Part shown: piece after piece, positions 1-6,433 of the stretch | Layout: each line of letters opens with the position of its first letter | Numbering within the stretch: position 1 is the first letter of the stretch | Source of the DNA: DASVBJ01 sp036375895 | Lineage (GTDB): Bacteria > Actinomycetota > Actinomycetes > JACCUZ01 | DNA: 13,286 bases | Direction of reading: 5' to 3' | Assembly (NCBI GenBank): GCA_036375895.1 | Contig: DASVBJ010000113.1 | Coordinates: 1-13,286 of the forward strand | Notes under the pieces: generated by a model | The model's database searches: none | Told to the model about the DNA's origin: nothing | The model's input: only the letters and a program-made list of their open reading frames with translations | Program-made: the position numbers and the translations under genes

Positions 1-686
1 GCCAGGGTGGCGCGCCGGGAGCGCAGCAGGTCCAGGAGCACGCTCGGCAGGGTCGCCTCGTCGGCGCCCACCACCACGTCGCCGAGCCGGCTGCGCGCGG
101 CCGCCTCGAGCGGTGCCAGCTCGGCCGGGGTCGCGGCGGTGAGCACCACCCGGACCTCGCCCGGCCGTGGCAGGAAGGCCACCTTGGCCCCCGGGGGCAG
201 CGGCAGGTCCGCGAGGGCCGCCGCCAGGTCCGGCTCGCCGGCCAGCGCCGTGTGGAGGCTGCGCCGCGCGAGCGGGACGGCACGCCCCAGCTCCTCGAGC
301 AGCCCGGGCGCCATGGCCTCGACCTCGGCCGGCACGCCGGGCAGGGCGGCGACCAGGGCCGCTCCCGAGCGGAGCAGGAGGCCCTCCGCGCTGCCCACCG
401 GGTTGGTCAGCCCCGAGCGGGTCCAGGCGCCCGGCAGGTGCGCGAGTGCCGGGCCGGTGACGTCGTCGGGTGTCGGGCCGAGCCCGCCGTACACGATCAC
501 TCCCTGGGCCGTCGCCAGGCCCGCGACGACGGCGGCCACGACCTCCGGACCGTCGTCACCCACGACCCCGACCCGCCGTATCCGGTGACCGGCCGCGGTG
601 AGGGCCCGGGCGAGCAACGCGGTGTTGGTGTCGGCCACGTCCCCCGACAGGAGCTCGTCGCCGACGGCGACCAGGCAGAGCAGCAT
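1..686 (-). CDS. cinA: CinA-family protein (competence/damage-inducible protein A), 3' end outside window
   Basis: The visible 228 residues are the N-terminal MoCF-biosynthesis-like (COG1058) domain of CinA. Motifs: GDELLSG at residues 9-15 followed by DTN at 19-21, VGDD at 42-45, GGLGPTPDD at 67-75, NPVGSAEG at 95-102 and LPGVPAEVEAM at 115-125. Full CinA proteins also carry a C-terminal nicotinamide-nucleotide amidohydrolase domain (NMN deamidation in pyridine nucleotide salvage). The window stops at about the point where that domain's TAESCTGG-type motif would begin, so its presence cannot be confirmed. The ATG at 686-684 shares one base with the TGA of the upstream pgsA (TGATG), implying translational coupling. 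Oddity: only about 48 residues lie between GGLGPT and LPGVP, where full-length relatives have about 80-90, so part of this domain is missing. Family assignment is firm; activity is not shown. Confidence 0.88.
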   Translation of the reverse strand, partial: MLLCLVAVGDELLSGDVADTNTALLARALTAAGHRIRRVGVVGDDGPEVVAAVVAGLATAQGVIVYGGLGPTPDDVTGPALAHLPGAWTRSGLTNPVGSAEGLLLRSGAALVAALPGVPAEVEAMAPGLLEELGRAVPLARRSLHTALAGEPDLAAALADLPLPPGAKVAFLPRPGEVRVVLTAATPAELAPLEAAARSRLGDVVVGADEATLPSVLLDLLRSRRATL

Positions 687-1345
687 CAGCCTTGCCGGGG
701 CGACCCGCCGTCGGGGACCGTCCGCCCCGCCCGGTCGGCGCGCTGCCGGGCCGCCCGCTCGCTGGTGCGCCGCAGCCGCAGGGCCCGGTGGACGTAGTCG
801 GCCCCCGTCGCGAGCGCGACGACCACGGCCAGCGCCATGACGACGCCGGCCAGCGTGTGCAGCGCCCCCGACAGAGGCAGGACGAACAGGCCGATCGCGA
901 CGCCGAGCAGCAGCGTCTTCACCTTGCCGCCCCGGCTCGCCGGGAGCACGCCGTGGCGGATCACCACGAACCGCAGCGCGGTCACCCCCACCTCGCGGAC
1001 CAGCACCAGCACCGTCACCCACCACGGCAGCTCGTGCAGCACCGACAGCCCGACCAGGGCCGCGCCGGTGAGGGCCTTGTCGGCGATGGGGTCGGCGATC
1101 TTGCCGAAGTCCGTGACGATGCCGCGCCGCCGCGCCAGCTCGCCGTCGATGCGGTCGGTCACCGACGCAACGGCGAAGATCGCCCACGCGGCGACCCGCC
1201 AGGCGGCGTCCTCGCCGCCGTCGTGCATCAGGACCACCCAGAAGACCGGCACCAACCCCAGCCGGAGCAGGGTGAGGGCGTTGGCGATGTTGACGGTGCT
1301 GACCGGCCGGGTGAAGTCGCCGGCCGGTCGCAGGGGGCGCGTCAC
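686..1345 (-). CDS. pgsA: CDP-diacylglycerol--glycerol-3-phosphate 3-phosphatidyltransferase
   Basis: A 219-residue integral membrane enzyme of the CDP-alcohol phosphotransferase family. It should condense CDP-diacylglycerol with glycerol-3-phosphate to phosphatidylglycerol phosphate, the first committed step to phosphatidylglycerol and cardiolipin. The full signature D-x2-D-G-x2-A-R-x8-G-x3-D-x3-D is present with D64, D67, G68, A71, R72, G81, D85 and D89. Hydrophobic stretches near residues 22-40, 50-62, 93-115 and 130-170 are the expected membrane helices, and the C-terminal tail is basic. I chose the GTG at 1345 because it overlaps the rimO stop as GTGA. An in-frame ATG 18 bases upstream would deepen the overlap and is less likely. 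The gene sits between rimO and cinA, the usual actinobacterial order. PgsA is favoured over the related phosphatidylinositol phosphate or cardiolipin synthases by this context and overall sequence style, but sequence alone does not fully exclude them. Confidence 0.88.
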   Translation of the reverse strand: MTRPLRPAGDFTRPVSTVNIANALTLLRLGLVPVFWVVLMHDGGEDAAWRVAAWAIFAVASVTDRIDGELARRRGIVTDFGKIADPIADKALTGAALVGLSVLHELPWWVTVLVLVREVGVTALRFVVIRHGVLPASRGGKVKTLLLGVAIGLFVLPLSGALHTLAGVVMALAVVVALATGADYVHRALRLRRTSERAARQRADRAGRTVPDGGSPRQG

Positions 1346-2856
1346 CCGGCGGCCCCGAGCCACGACGAGCCCTCGCTCACCCGTGCGACGAGATCGGCAC
1401 CCTCGCTGCCGACGACTCGGGCGGTGACGAGCCGACCGACCTGGAGGCCGGCACCGAGCAGCACGGTGCTTCCGTCGACCTCCGGCGCCTGGTGCGCGGC
1501 CCGCCCCTCACCCCCCTCGGCGGTCACCAGCTCGACCAGCACCTCGACGGCCTCGCCGACCCGGTCCTCCGCCCGCTGGGCCACCAGCTCGTCCGCGAGC
1601 CTGCTCACCCGCTCGGCACGCTCCCGCACCACGGCGTCGTCGTGCTTGCCGTCGAGCGTGGCCGCCTCCGTGCCGTCCTCGTCCGAGTAGCCGAACACCC
1701 CGACCGCGTCGAGGCGGGCGCCGACGAGGAACCGCTCCAGCTCGGCCACGTCGTCCTCGGTCTCCCCCGGGAAGCCGACGATCACGTTCGAGCGCACCCC
1801 GGCCTGCGGCGCGGCCGACCTGATCTGGTCGACCAGGCCCAGGAACCGGTCGGTGTCGCCGAAGCGCCGCATCCGGCGGAGCACCGGACCGCTGGCGTGC
1901 TGGAACGACAGGTCGAAGTACGGCACCACGCCCGGGGTGCCGGTCATCACGTCGACCAGCGACGGGCGCATCTCGGCCGGCTGCAGGTAGCTGACCCGCA
2001 CCCGCTCGATGCCGTCGACGGCCGCCAGCTCCGGCAGCAGGGTCTCCAGCAGCCGGAGGTCGCCGAGATCCTTGCCGTACGACGTGGAGTTCTCGCTCAC
2101 GAGGACGATCTCCCGCACACCCTGCTCGGCGAGCCAGCGGGCCTCGGTCAGCACGTCCGCCGGCCGCCGGGAGACGAACGAGCCGCGGAATGCCGGGATC
2201 GCGCAGAACGAGCAGCGCCGGTCGCAGCCGGAGGCCAGCTTGAGCGGTGCGACCGGGCCGTCGCCGAGCCGCATCCGCAGCGGGCGCGGCCCGGAGGCCG
2301 GTGCCAGCCCGTCGGGGAGGTCGGCCGCGGCGGCAGAACCGGTCGGGTGGCCCGGCGTGTGGCCCGGCGTGTGGCCCGGCGCGTGGCCCGGCACCGACAC
2401 CCGCGCGGCCTGCCGGTCGACCGGGCTGAGCGGCAGCAGCATTCGCCGGTCGCGGGGGGCGTGCGGGACGTGCCGACCCCCCTCGAGGACGGTACGCAGC
2501 CGGGCCGAGATGTCGGCGTAGTCGTCGAAGCCGAGCACCGCGTCCGCCTCCGGCAGGGCCTGCGCGAGCTGCTCGCCGTAGCGCTCGGCCAGGCAGCCGA
2601 CGGCCACGACGGCCCGGGTGCTCCCGCCGTCCTTGAGGTCGGCCGCCTGCAGCACCGTGTCGATCGAGTCCTTCTTCGCCGCATCGACGAAACCGCAGGT
2701 GTTGACCACGGCGACGTCGGCGTCCGCTGCGTCGTCGACGAGAAGCCAGCCGTCGTCGGCGAGCCGCCCGGCCAGCTCCTCGGAGTCGACCTCGTTACGG
2801 GCGCAGCCCAGCGTGACCAGCGCGACGCGGCGGCCCGTCGGGGCTGAGGATGGCAT
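1342..2856 (-). CDS. rimO: Ribosomal protein S12 methylthiotransferase RimO
   Basis: A 504-residue radical-SAM methylthiotransferase. RimO adds a methylthio group to a conserved aspartate of ribosomal protein S12. The N-terminal MTTase domain has the three cluster cysteines: C18 (TLGCARNEVDSE, close to the RimO form), C54 (NTCGF) and C88 (VGCLAERY). The radical-SAM motif C211-x3-C215-x2-C218 follows, then the SAM barrel and a C-terminal TRAM-like domain (about 430-495). The LGC-x-N-x-VDSE form and the neighbourhood favour RimO over MiaB. The open frame continues 266 codons upstream, but that part only shadows the preceding gene; the conserved start is the ATG at 2856, just after a possible leaderless promoter. 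Between the MTTase and SAM domains is a low-complexity linker (about 141-195) containing repeats of PGHT/PGHA. The stop overlaps the pgsA start by four bases. Confidence 0.93.
   Translation of the reverse strand: MPSSAPTGRRVALVTLGCARNEVDSEELAGRLADDGWLLVDDAADADVAVVNTCGFVDAAKKDSIDTVLQAADLKDGGSTRAVVAVGCLAERYGEQLAQALPEADAVLGFDDYADISARLRTVLEGGRHVPHAPRDRRMLLPLSPVDRQAARVSVPGHAPGHTPGHTPGHPTGSAAAADLPDGLAPASGPRPLRMRLGDGPVAPLKLASGCDRRCSFCAIPAFRGSFVSRRPADVLTEARWLAEQGVREIVLVSENSTSYGKDLGDLRLLETLLPELAAVDGIERVRVSYLQPAEMRPSLVDVMTGTPGVVPYFDLSFQHASGPVLRRMRRFGDTDRFLGLVDQIRSAAPQAGVRSNVIVGFPGETEDDVAELERFLVGARLDAVGVFGYSDEDGTEAATLDGKHDDAVVRERAERVSRLADELVAQRAEDRVGEAVEVLVELVTAEGGEGRAAHQAPEVDGSTVLLGAGLQVGRLVTARVVGSEGADLVARVSEGSSWLGAAG
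2347..2394 (-). repeat. Four tandem 12-bp units inside rimO
   Basis: On the plus strand the units are GTGGCCCGGCGT twice, then GTGGCCCGGCGC and GTGGCCCGGCAC. They are in frame and encode VPGH-APGH-TPGH-TPGH (residues 155-170) in the linker between the MTTase and radical-SAM domains. The two leading units are identical, which suggests recent slippage or duplication. Each unit is four codons, so copy-number change would not disturb the frame. Confidence 0.9.
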
Positions 2857-2862
2857 GGTCAA

Positions 2863-2868
2863 AGCGTA
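2863..2868 (-). promoter_or_regulatory. Candidate leaderless -10 element for rimO
   Basis: Reading the minus strand, TACGCT (a TANNNT hexamer) is followed by six bases (TTGACC) and then the rimO ATG. This puts the expected transcription start at or next to the A of the ATG. No Shine-Dalgarno-like purine run precedes the ATG, which fits a leaderless message. No good -35 hexamer is seen at 17-18 bases spacing, so the call rests on the -10 and its position. Confidence 0.5.
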
Positions 2869-2887
2869 GCCGTGCGGCGACACGGGC

Positions 2888-2905
2888 CCGGCCAACCGTG
2901 GCCGG
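2888..2905 (-). terminator. Small GC hairpin after the RodZ-like gene (possible terminator)
   Basis: CCGGCCA and TGGCCGG form a perfect 7-bp stem around a 4-base loop, 9 bases past the stop of the RodZ-like gene. There is no T-tract, so a classical intrinsic terminator is not supported. Actinobacterial terminators often lack one, but the hairpin could equally be chance in GC-rich DNA. It lies upstream of the candidate rimO promoter, which suits a boundary between two transcription units. Confidence 0.3.
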
Positions 2906-2914
2906 CGGGCCGGC

Positions 2915-3673
2915 TCAACCGGCCGCGGGGTCCTCCGGGCCGAACTGCACCCGGGCGACCTGGCCCGGCTTGCCGGGAGTCCCGATGGCGGTGCCGTTGA
3001 CGGTGAGCGCCACGGCGCCGGCGTTGCCGACGACCAGCTTGACCTGCTGCTTGTCCGTGAAGGACTTGACCTCACCGGCCTGGAGGATGCCCTGGAACAG
3101 CTCCTTGCCGCTGGCCGCGGTGGCGCGCACCCAGCTCTTGCCGGTGGCCCGGACGGCCACGGTGACCTGGTCGCGGGGTGCCTGAGCCACGGCGCTGGGG
3201 TTGGTGGTGGGCTTGGTCGGCGTCGGCGTGGGGGTCGCGCTCGCGGCAGCCGTCGGCGACCCCGGGCCGGCCGCGGTGCCGGGCGGGTTGCTGCCGGACC
3301 CGCCGGTGACGGCCTGGGCCACGCCGTAGATGACCACGAGGACGAGCGCCACGGCCATCGCGGCGCTCCAGTTGGGCCCGCGCCGGTCGGCGCGGGCCAC
3401 CGTCTCGGACTCGAAGATCTCGGTGGCCCGCGGAGCCGGGGGGCCGGAGCGGCTGGCGTCGAACTCGGCGAGCAGCGGCTGGGGGTCGGCGCCGACCGCG
3501 GCGGCGATGTTGCGAATGTGCCCGCGGGCGTAGAAGTCGCCGCCGCAGACGCCGAAGTCGTCCTGCTCGATGGCCTGGACGAGGGTCCGCCGGATCCTGG
3601 TGGTCGCGGCGACCTGGTCGACCGACAGCCCCGCATCCTCGCGGGCAGCGGCAAGCGCCTGGCCGATGGACAC
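2915..3673 (-). CDS. RodZ-like single-pass membrane protein with N-terminal HTH (HTH_25 / DUF4115 type)
   Basis: A 252-residue protein. Residues 2-70 form a helix-turn-helix domain of the RodZ/Cro-like HTH_25 type, with the hallmark stretch IGQALAAAREDAGLSVDQVA near the start and FYARGHIRNIA at 47-57. One hydrophobic helix at about 103-121 crosses the membrane. A Pro/Thr/Ala/Ser-rich linker (about 126-165) follows, and then a beta-rich extracytoplasmic domain of DUF4115 type (about 168-245). RodZ couples the MreB cytoskeleton to wall synthesis in rods; in actinobacteria this family is usual beside ftsK and rimO but its job is less clear. The GTG at 3673 is chosen over an upstream ATG at 3733 because GGGAGGGAG lies seven bases before it and the HTH starts immediately. 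The upstream version would add a 20-residue Arg/Ser-rich tail. It is probably its own transcription unit. Confidence 0.82.
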   Translation of the reverse strand: MSIGQALAAAREDAGLSVDQVAATTRIRRTLVQAIEQDDFGVCGGDFYARGHIRNIAAAVGADPQPLLAEFDASRSGPPAPRATEIFESETVARADRRGPNWSAAMAVALVLVVIYGVAQAVTGGSGSNPPGTAAGPGSPTAAASATPTPTPTKPTTNPSAVAQAPRDQVTVAVRATGKSWVRATAASGKELFQGILQAGEVKSFTDKQQVKLVVGNAGAVALTVNGTAIGTPGKPGQVARVQFGPEDPAAG

Positions 3674-3680
3674 GCTGTAT

Positions 3681-3689
3681 CTCCCTCCC
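3681..3689 (-). promoter_or_regulatory. Strong ribosome binding site of the RodZ-like gene
   Basis: GGGAGGGAG on the minus strand ends seven bases before the GTG at 3673. It is the clearest Shine-Dalgarno sequence in the window and decides the start of this gene. It contrasts with ftsK and rimO, which have none. Confidence 0.75.
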
Positions 3690-3747
3690 GAGCGTCGTCT
3701 CGATTCGCGGGCAGCCGGACGACGCGAGGACAACCGACGGAGGCCCC

Positions 3748-3753
3748 AGTCTA
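3748..3753 (-). promoter_or_regulatory. Candidate -10 element for the RodZ-like gene
   Basis: TAGACT matches TANNNT and would give a 5' untranslated leader of about 68 bases ending in the strong ribosome binding site. The -35 position at 17 bases spacing reads TGGCCG, only a partial match to TTGACA. An 11-base perfect palindrome lies just upstream. Confidence 0.3.
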
Positions 3754-3775
3754 GGGCCCGTTCACCTCATCGGCC

Positions 3776-3786
3776 AGACGACGTCT
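3776..3786. promoter_or_regulatory. 11-bp palindrome AGACG-A-CGTCT upstream of the RodZ-like gene
   Basis: A perfect inverted repeat with a single central base, in the 168-bp gap between ftsK and the RodZ-like gene. It lies just upstream of the -35 position of the candidate promoter, where an operator would be sensible. It does not match the actinobacterial LexA box. Five-base arms can arise by chance. Confidence 0.25.
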
Positions 3787-3796
3787 CACCCTGAGT

Positions 3797-3807
3797 GATC
3801 ATGGAGA
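3797..3807 (-). repeat. Intergenic 11-bp motif, copy 2 (TCTCCATGATC on the minus strand)
   Basis: Second copy, starting 35 bases downstream of the ftsK stop. Here it is extended by one base to give a TGATCA palindrome. A ten-base part of the motif also occurs inside ftsK (about 4806-4815), where it is explained by coding. Confidence 0.45.
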
Positions 3808-3841
3808 CGCGTTTTGTCCGGCCTGTTCACCCGTTCGCTGC

Positions 3842-6301
3842 TCACTCCCCGCGCAGCGTGAAGAGCAGGCCGTCCAGCTCGTCCGGCTTGATGAGCACGT
3901 CGCGCGCCTTGGACCCCTCGCTCGGCCCGACCACGCCCCGGCTCTCCAGCAGGTCCATCAGCCGGCCGGCCTTCGCGAAGCCGACCCGCAGCTTGCGCTG
4001 AAGCATCGAGGTGGAGCCGAACTGAGTCGAGACGACCAGCTCGGCGGCCTGGCAGAGCAGGTCGAGGTCGTCGCCGATGTCCTCGTCGATCTCCCTCTTG
4101 CTGCTCGCCGGCGCGGTGACGTCCTCCCGGTAGGTCGGCTGCAGCTGCTCTTTGCAGTGCTTGACCACCTGCACGATCTCGGGCTCGGTGACCCATGCGC
4201 CCTGCATGCGCATGGGCTTGCTCGCCCCCATCGGCAGGAACAGCCCGTCGCCCTGGCCGACGAGCTTCTCCGCCCCCGGCTGGTCGAGGATGACCCGGCT
4301 GTCCGCCAGGCTCGAGGTGGCGAACGCCAGCCGCGACGGCACGTTGGCCTTGATGAGACCGGTCACGACATCGACCGACGGCCGCTGCGTCGCCAGCACG
4401 AGGTGGATGCCGGCCGCGCGGGCCAGCTGGGTGATGCGCACGATCGCGTCCTCGACGTCCCGCGGCGCGACCATCATCAGGTCCGCGAGCTCGTCCACGA
4501 CGACCAACAGGTACGGGTACGGGACGAGCTGCCGCTCGCTGCCGGGCGGTGGCGTGACCTTCCCCGCCCTGACCGCCTTGTTGAAGTCGTCGACGTGGCG
4601 GAAGCCGAAGGCCGCCAGGTCGTCGTAGCGCATGTCCATCTCGCGCACGACCCACTGCAGCGCCTCGGCGGCCTTCTTGGGGTTGGTGATGATCGGCGTG
4701 ATCAGGTGCGGCACGCCCTCGTACGCCGTGAGCTCCACCCGCTTCGGGTCGACCAGCACCATGCGCACCTCGTCGGGCGTGGACCGCAGCAGGATCGACG
4801 TGATCATGGAGTTGACGAAGCTCGACTTGCCGGAGCCGGTGGCGCCGGCCACGAGCAGGTGCGGCATCTTCGCCAGGTTGGCGCAGACGAAGCCGCCCTC
4901 CACGTCCTTGCCGAGACCGACCACCATCGGGTGGTGGTCGTTGCGGGCGACCGGCGAGCGCATGACGTCGCCGAGGCTCACGACCTCCTTGTCGACGTTC
5001 GGGATCTCGATGCCGATCGCGGACTTCCCCGGGATCGGGCTGAGGATGCGCACGTCGGCGCTCGCCACGGCGTACGCGATGTTCTTGGACAGCGCGGTGA
5101 CGCGCTCGACCTTCACGGCCTGCCCGAGCTCGACCTCGTAGCGGGTGACCGTCGGGCCGCGGCTGTAGCCGGTGACCTGTGCGTCGATCTCGAACTGCTC
5201 GAGCACCTGCGTGAGCGCCTCGACGACCGCGTCGCTGGCCTTGGACCGTGCCTTGTGCGGCGAGCCCTCACGCAGCACGTCGGCGGGCGGCAGGGTGTAG
5301 GTGACGTCGCCGGAGAGCAGCAGCTGCTCGACCCGCTGCGGGAGCGGGTTGGGGTCCTTGGCGGGGCGGTCGGCGGGCTTCCCCGGCTCCGGCGCCTCGC
5401 CCGGCTTCTGGGCGCCGACGACGACCTGGTTGTCGAACGGCTCGTCCGTGGGCTCGTCGCCGGGGTCGGCCATCGCACCCTGGCGCCGTCGCGGTCGACG
5501 GCGCTTCAGCGGCTCGGGCCGCTCCGGCTCCGGCTCGGCCGCGGGCGCGTCGTCCGCGGCCGGCCGGCGCAGCAGCCAGTCGCGCAGCGCCTTGACCCGG
5601 TCGGGCACCGCGTGCAGCGGCGTCGCCGTGACCACCAGCAGGCCGAACACCAGCAGCAGGACGAGCAGCGGCACGGCGACGTAGCGGGTGACGGCGGCCA
5701 CCATCGGGGAGGACACGAGGAAGCCCAGGTAACCACCGGCCTCCCGCATCGCGGTCGCGCCGTCCGGCGGGTCCGGCAGGCCGCGGGCGACGTGCACGAG
5801 ACCGGTGGTCGCCAGCACCAGGGCGGCCAGCCCGATGCCGATGCGACCGCCCGCGGAGGCTTCCTCGGGGTGGCGCAGCAGGCGCAGCCCGAGCGCCAGC
5901 AGCACGAGCGGCACGACCAGGCCGACTCGGCCCAGCGTGCCGGCGACGACGGCGTGGGCCACCGCCCCGAGCGGGCCGCGCAGCCCCCACCACTCGACGG
6001 CGGCGACGACGGTGGCCAGACCGAGCAGGGCCAGCCCGATGCCGTCGCGGCGGTGCGCGGGGTCGAGCTCCCGGGCGCTCGTGCCGACCCGGCGGGCGAT
6101 GCCGCCCACGACGTGGGCGAGGCCCAGCCAGACGACGCGCACGACCCGGCCGACGGCCCGCACCGCGAGCGCGGCGGGCCCGGGCTGGGCCGGGCGAGCC
6201 GGCTTGCGCGCGGCGGTCTTGCGCGCGGCTGCCGTGCGGGCGGCCGGCTTGCGCGCGGCGGTCTTGCGCGCAGCGGGACGCGAGGGCGTACGGGTGGCCA
6301 T
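3842..6301 (-). CDS. ftsK: FtsK/SpoIIIE-family DNA translocase
   Basis: An 819-residue septal DNA pump. FtsK clears chromosomal DNA through the closing division septum and, through its gamma domain, reads polar sequence motifs. Order of parts: a basic Ala/Lys/Arg/Pro tail (1-40); about four membrane helices (near 87-105, 117-142, 153-172, 203-225); a Pro/Glu/Arg-rich linker (246-320); the alpha/beta motor with Walker A GATGSGKSS at 486-494 and Walker B LLVVVDELAD at 598-607; and a winged-helix gamma domain (about 742-803). All motor elements are intact and the length is normal for actinobacterial FtsK. The ATG at 6301 follows a TANNNT hexamer by six bases and has no Shine-Dalgarno, so the message is probably leaderless. 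It lies 132 bases downstream of the signalling operon and is probably transcribed separately. Confidence 0.96.
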   Translation of the reverse strand: MATRTPSRPAARKTAARKPAARTAAARKTAARKPARPAQPGPAALAVRAVGRVVRVVWLGLAHVVGGIARRVGTSARELDPAHRRDGIGLALLGLATVVAAVEWWGLRGPLGAVAHAVVAGTLGRVGLVVPLVLLALGLRLLRHPEEASAGGRIGIGLAALVLATTGLVHVARGLPDPPDGATAMREAGGYLGFLVSSPMVAAVTRYVAVPLLVLLLVFGLLVVTATPLHAVPDRVKALRDWLLRRPAADDAPAAEPEPERPEPLKRRRPRRRQGAMADPGDEPTDEPFDNQVVVGAQKPGEAPEPGKPADRPAKDPNPLPQRVEQLLLSGDVTYTLPPADVLREGSPHKARSKASDAVVEALTQVLEQFEIDAQVTGYSRGPTVTRYEVELGQAVKVERVTALSKNIAYAVASADVRILSPIPGKSAIGIEIPNVDKEVVSLGDVMRSPVARNDHHPMVVGLGKDVEGGFVCANLAKMPHLLVAGATGSGKSSFVNSMITSILLRSTPDEVRMVLVDPKRVELTAYEGVPHLITPIITNPKKAAEALQWVVREMDMRYDDLAAFGFRHVDDFNKAVRAGKVTPPPGSERQLVPYPYLLVVVDELADLMMVAPRDVEDAIVRITQLARAAGIHLVLATQRPSVDVVTGLIKANVPSRLAFATSSLADSRVILDQPGAEKLVGQGDGLFLPMGASKPMRMQGAWVTEPEIVQVVKHCKEQLQPTYREDVTAPASSKREIDEDIGDDLDLLCQAAELVVSTQFGSTSMLQRKLRVGFAKAGRLMDLLESRGVVGPSEGSKARDVLIKPDELDGLLFTLRGE
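6198..6271 (-). repeat. 29-bp direct repeat in the basic N-terminal tail of ftsK
   Basis: Positions 6198-6226 and 6243-6271 are identical over 29 bases with a period of 45 bases (15 codons). They encode the duplicated ARKTAARKPA units of the tail. The resulting Lys/Arg/Ala/Pro composition resembles the tails of histone H1-like and actinobacterial HU proteins. Confidence 0.85.
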
Positions 6302-6307
6302 GGTCCG

Positions 6308-6313
6308 AGGCTA
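6308..6313 (-). promoter_or_regulatory. Candidate leaderless -10 element for ftsK
   Basis: On the minus strand TAGCCT (TANNNT) is followed by CGGACC and then the ftsK ATG, exactly the same six-base spacing seen at rimO. Transcription would start at the initiation codon. No convincing -35 hexamer is visible, and no Shine-Dalgarno precedes the ATG. Confidence 0.5.
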
Positions 6314-6390
6314 CCCGCGCGCCACGCCGGCACCACCAGTCACAGGCGTGTCAGCGTCCGCGTGTCGCCGACCGGTCCCTGGCCCCTCAC

Positions 6391-6401
6391 GATCATGGAG
6401 A
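6391..6401 (-). repeat. Intergenic 11-bp motif, copy 1 (TCTCCATGATC on the minus strand)
   Basis: The plus-strand sequence GATCATGGAGA occurs here and at 3797-3807. Each copy lies in an intergenic gap, in the same orientation, 33-35 bases past the stop of the upstream gene. Function unknown. Confidence 0.45.
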
Positions 6402-6402
6402 T

Positions 6403-6419
6403 GCCCGGGGCTTGCGGGC
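6403..6419 (-). terminator. Weak hairpin after the response-regulator gene (possible operon end)
   Basis: GCCCG and CGGGC form a 5-bp stem around a 7-base loop, about 15 bases past the stop of the response regulator, with no T-tract. Together with the candidate ftsK promoter it would separate the signalling operon from ftsK. The stem is short and could be chance. Confidence 0.2.
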
Positions 6420-6433
6420 TGCGCCACCGCGGC

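Noticed and set aside
1492..2847. A 451-codon open frame on the plus strand
   Set aside because: It is antisense to rimO with low-complexity shadow composition; the minus strand carries all RimO cysteine motifs.
2857..3654. A 266-residue N-terminal extension of RimO in the open frame
   Set aside because: It is Pro/Arg/Ser-rich and overlaps the RodZ-like gene in another frame; RimO homology begins right after the ATG at 2856.
3748..3765. GGCCC...GGGCC hairpin around the RodZ-like -10 element as a terminator or attenuator
   Set aside because: The stem is only five pairs, has no T-tract and overlaps a candidate promoter; chance is the simpler explanation in GC-rich DNA.
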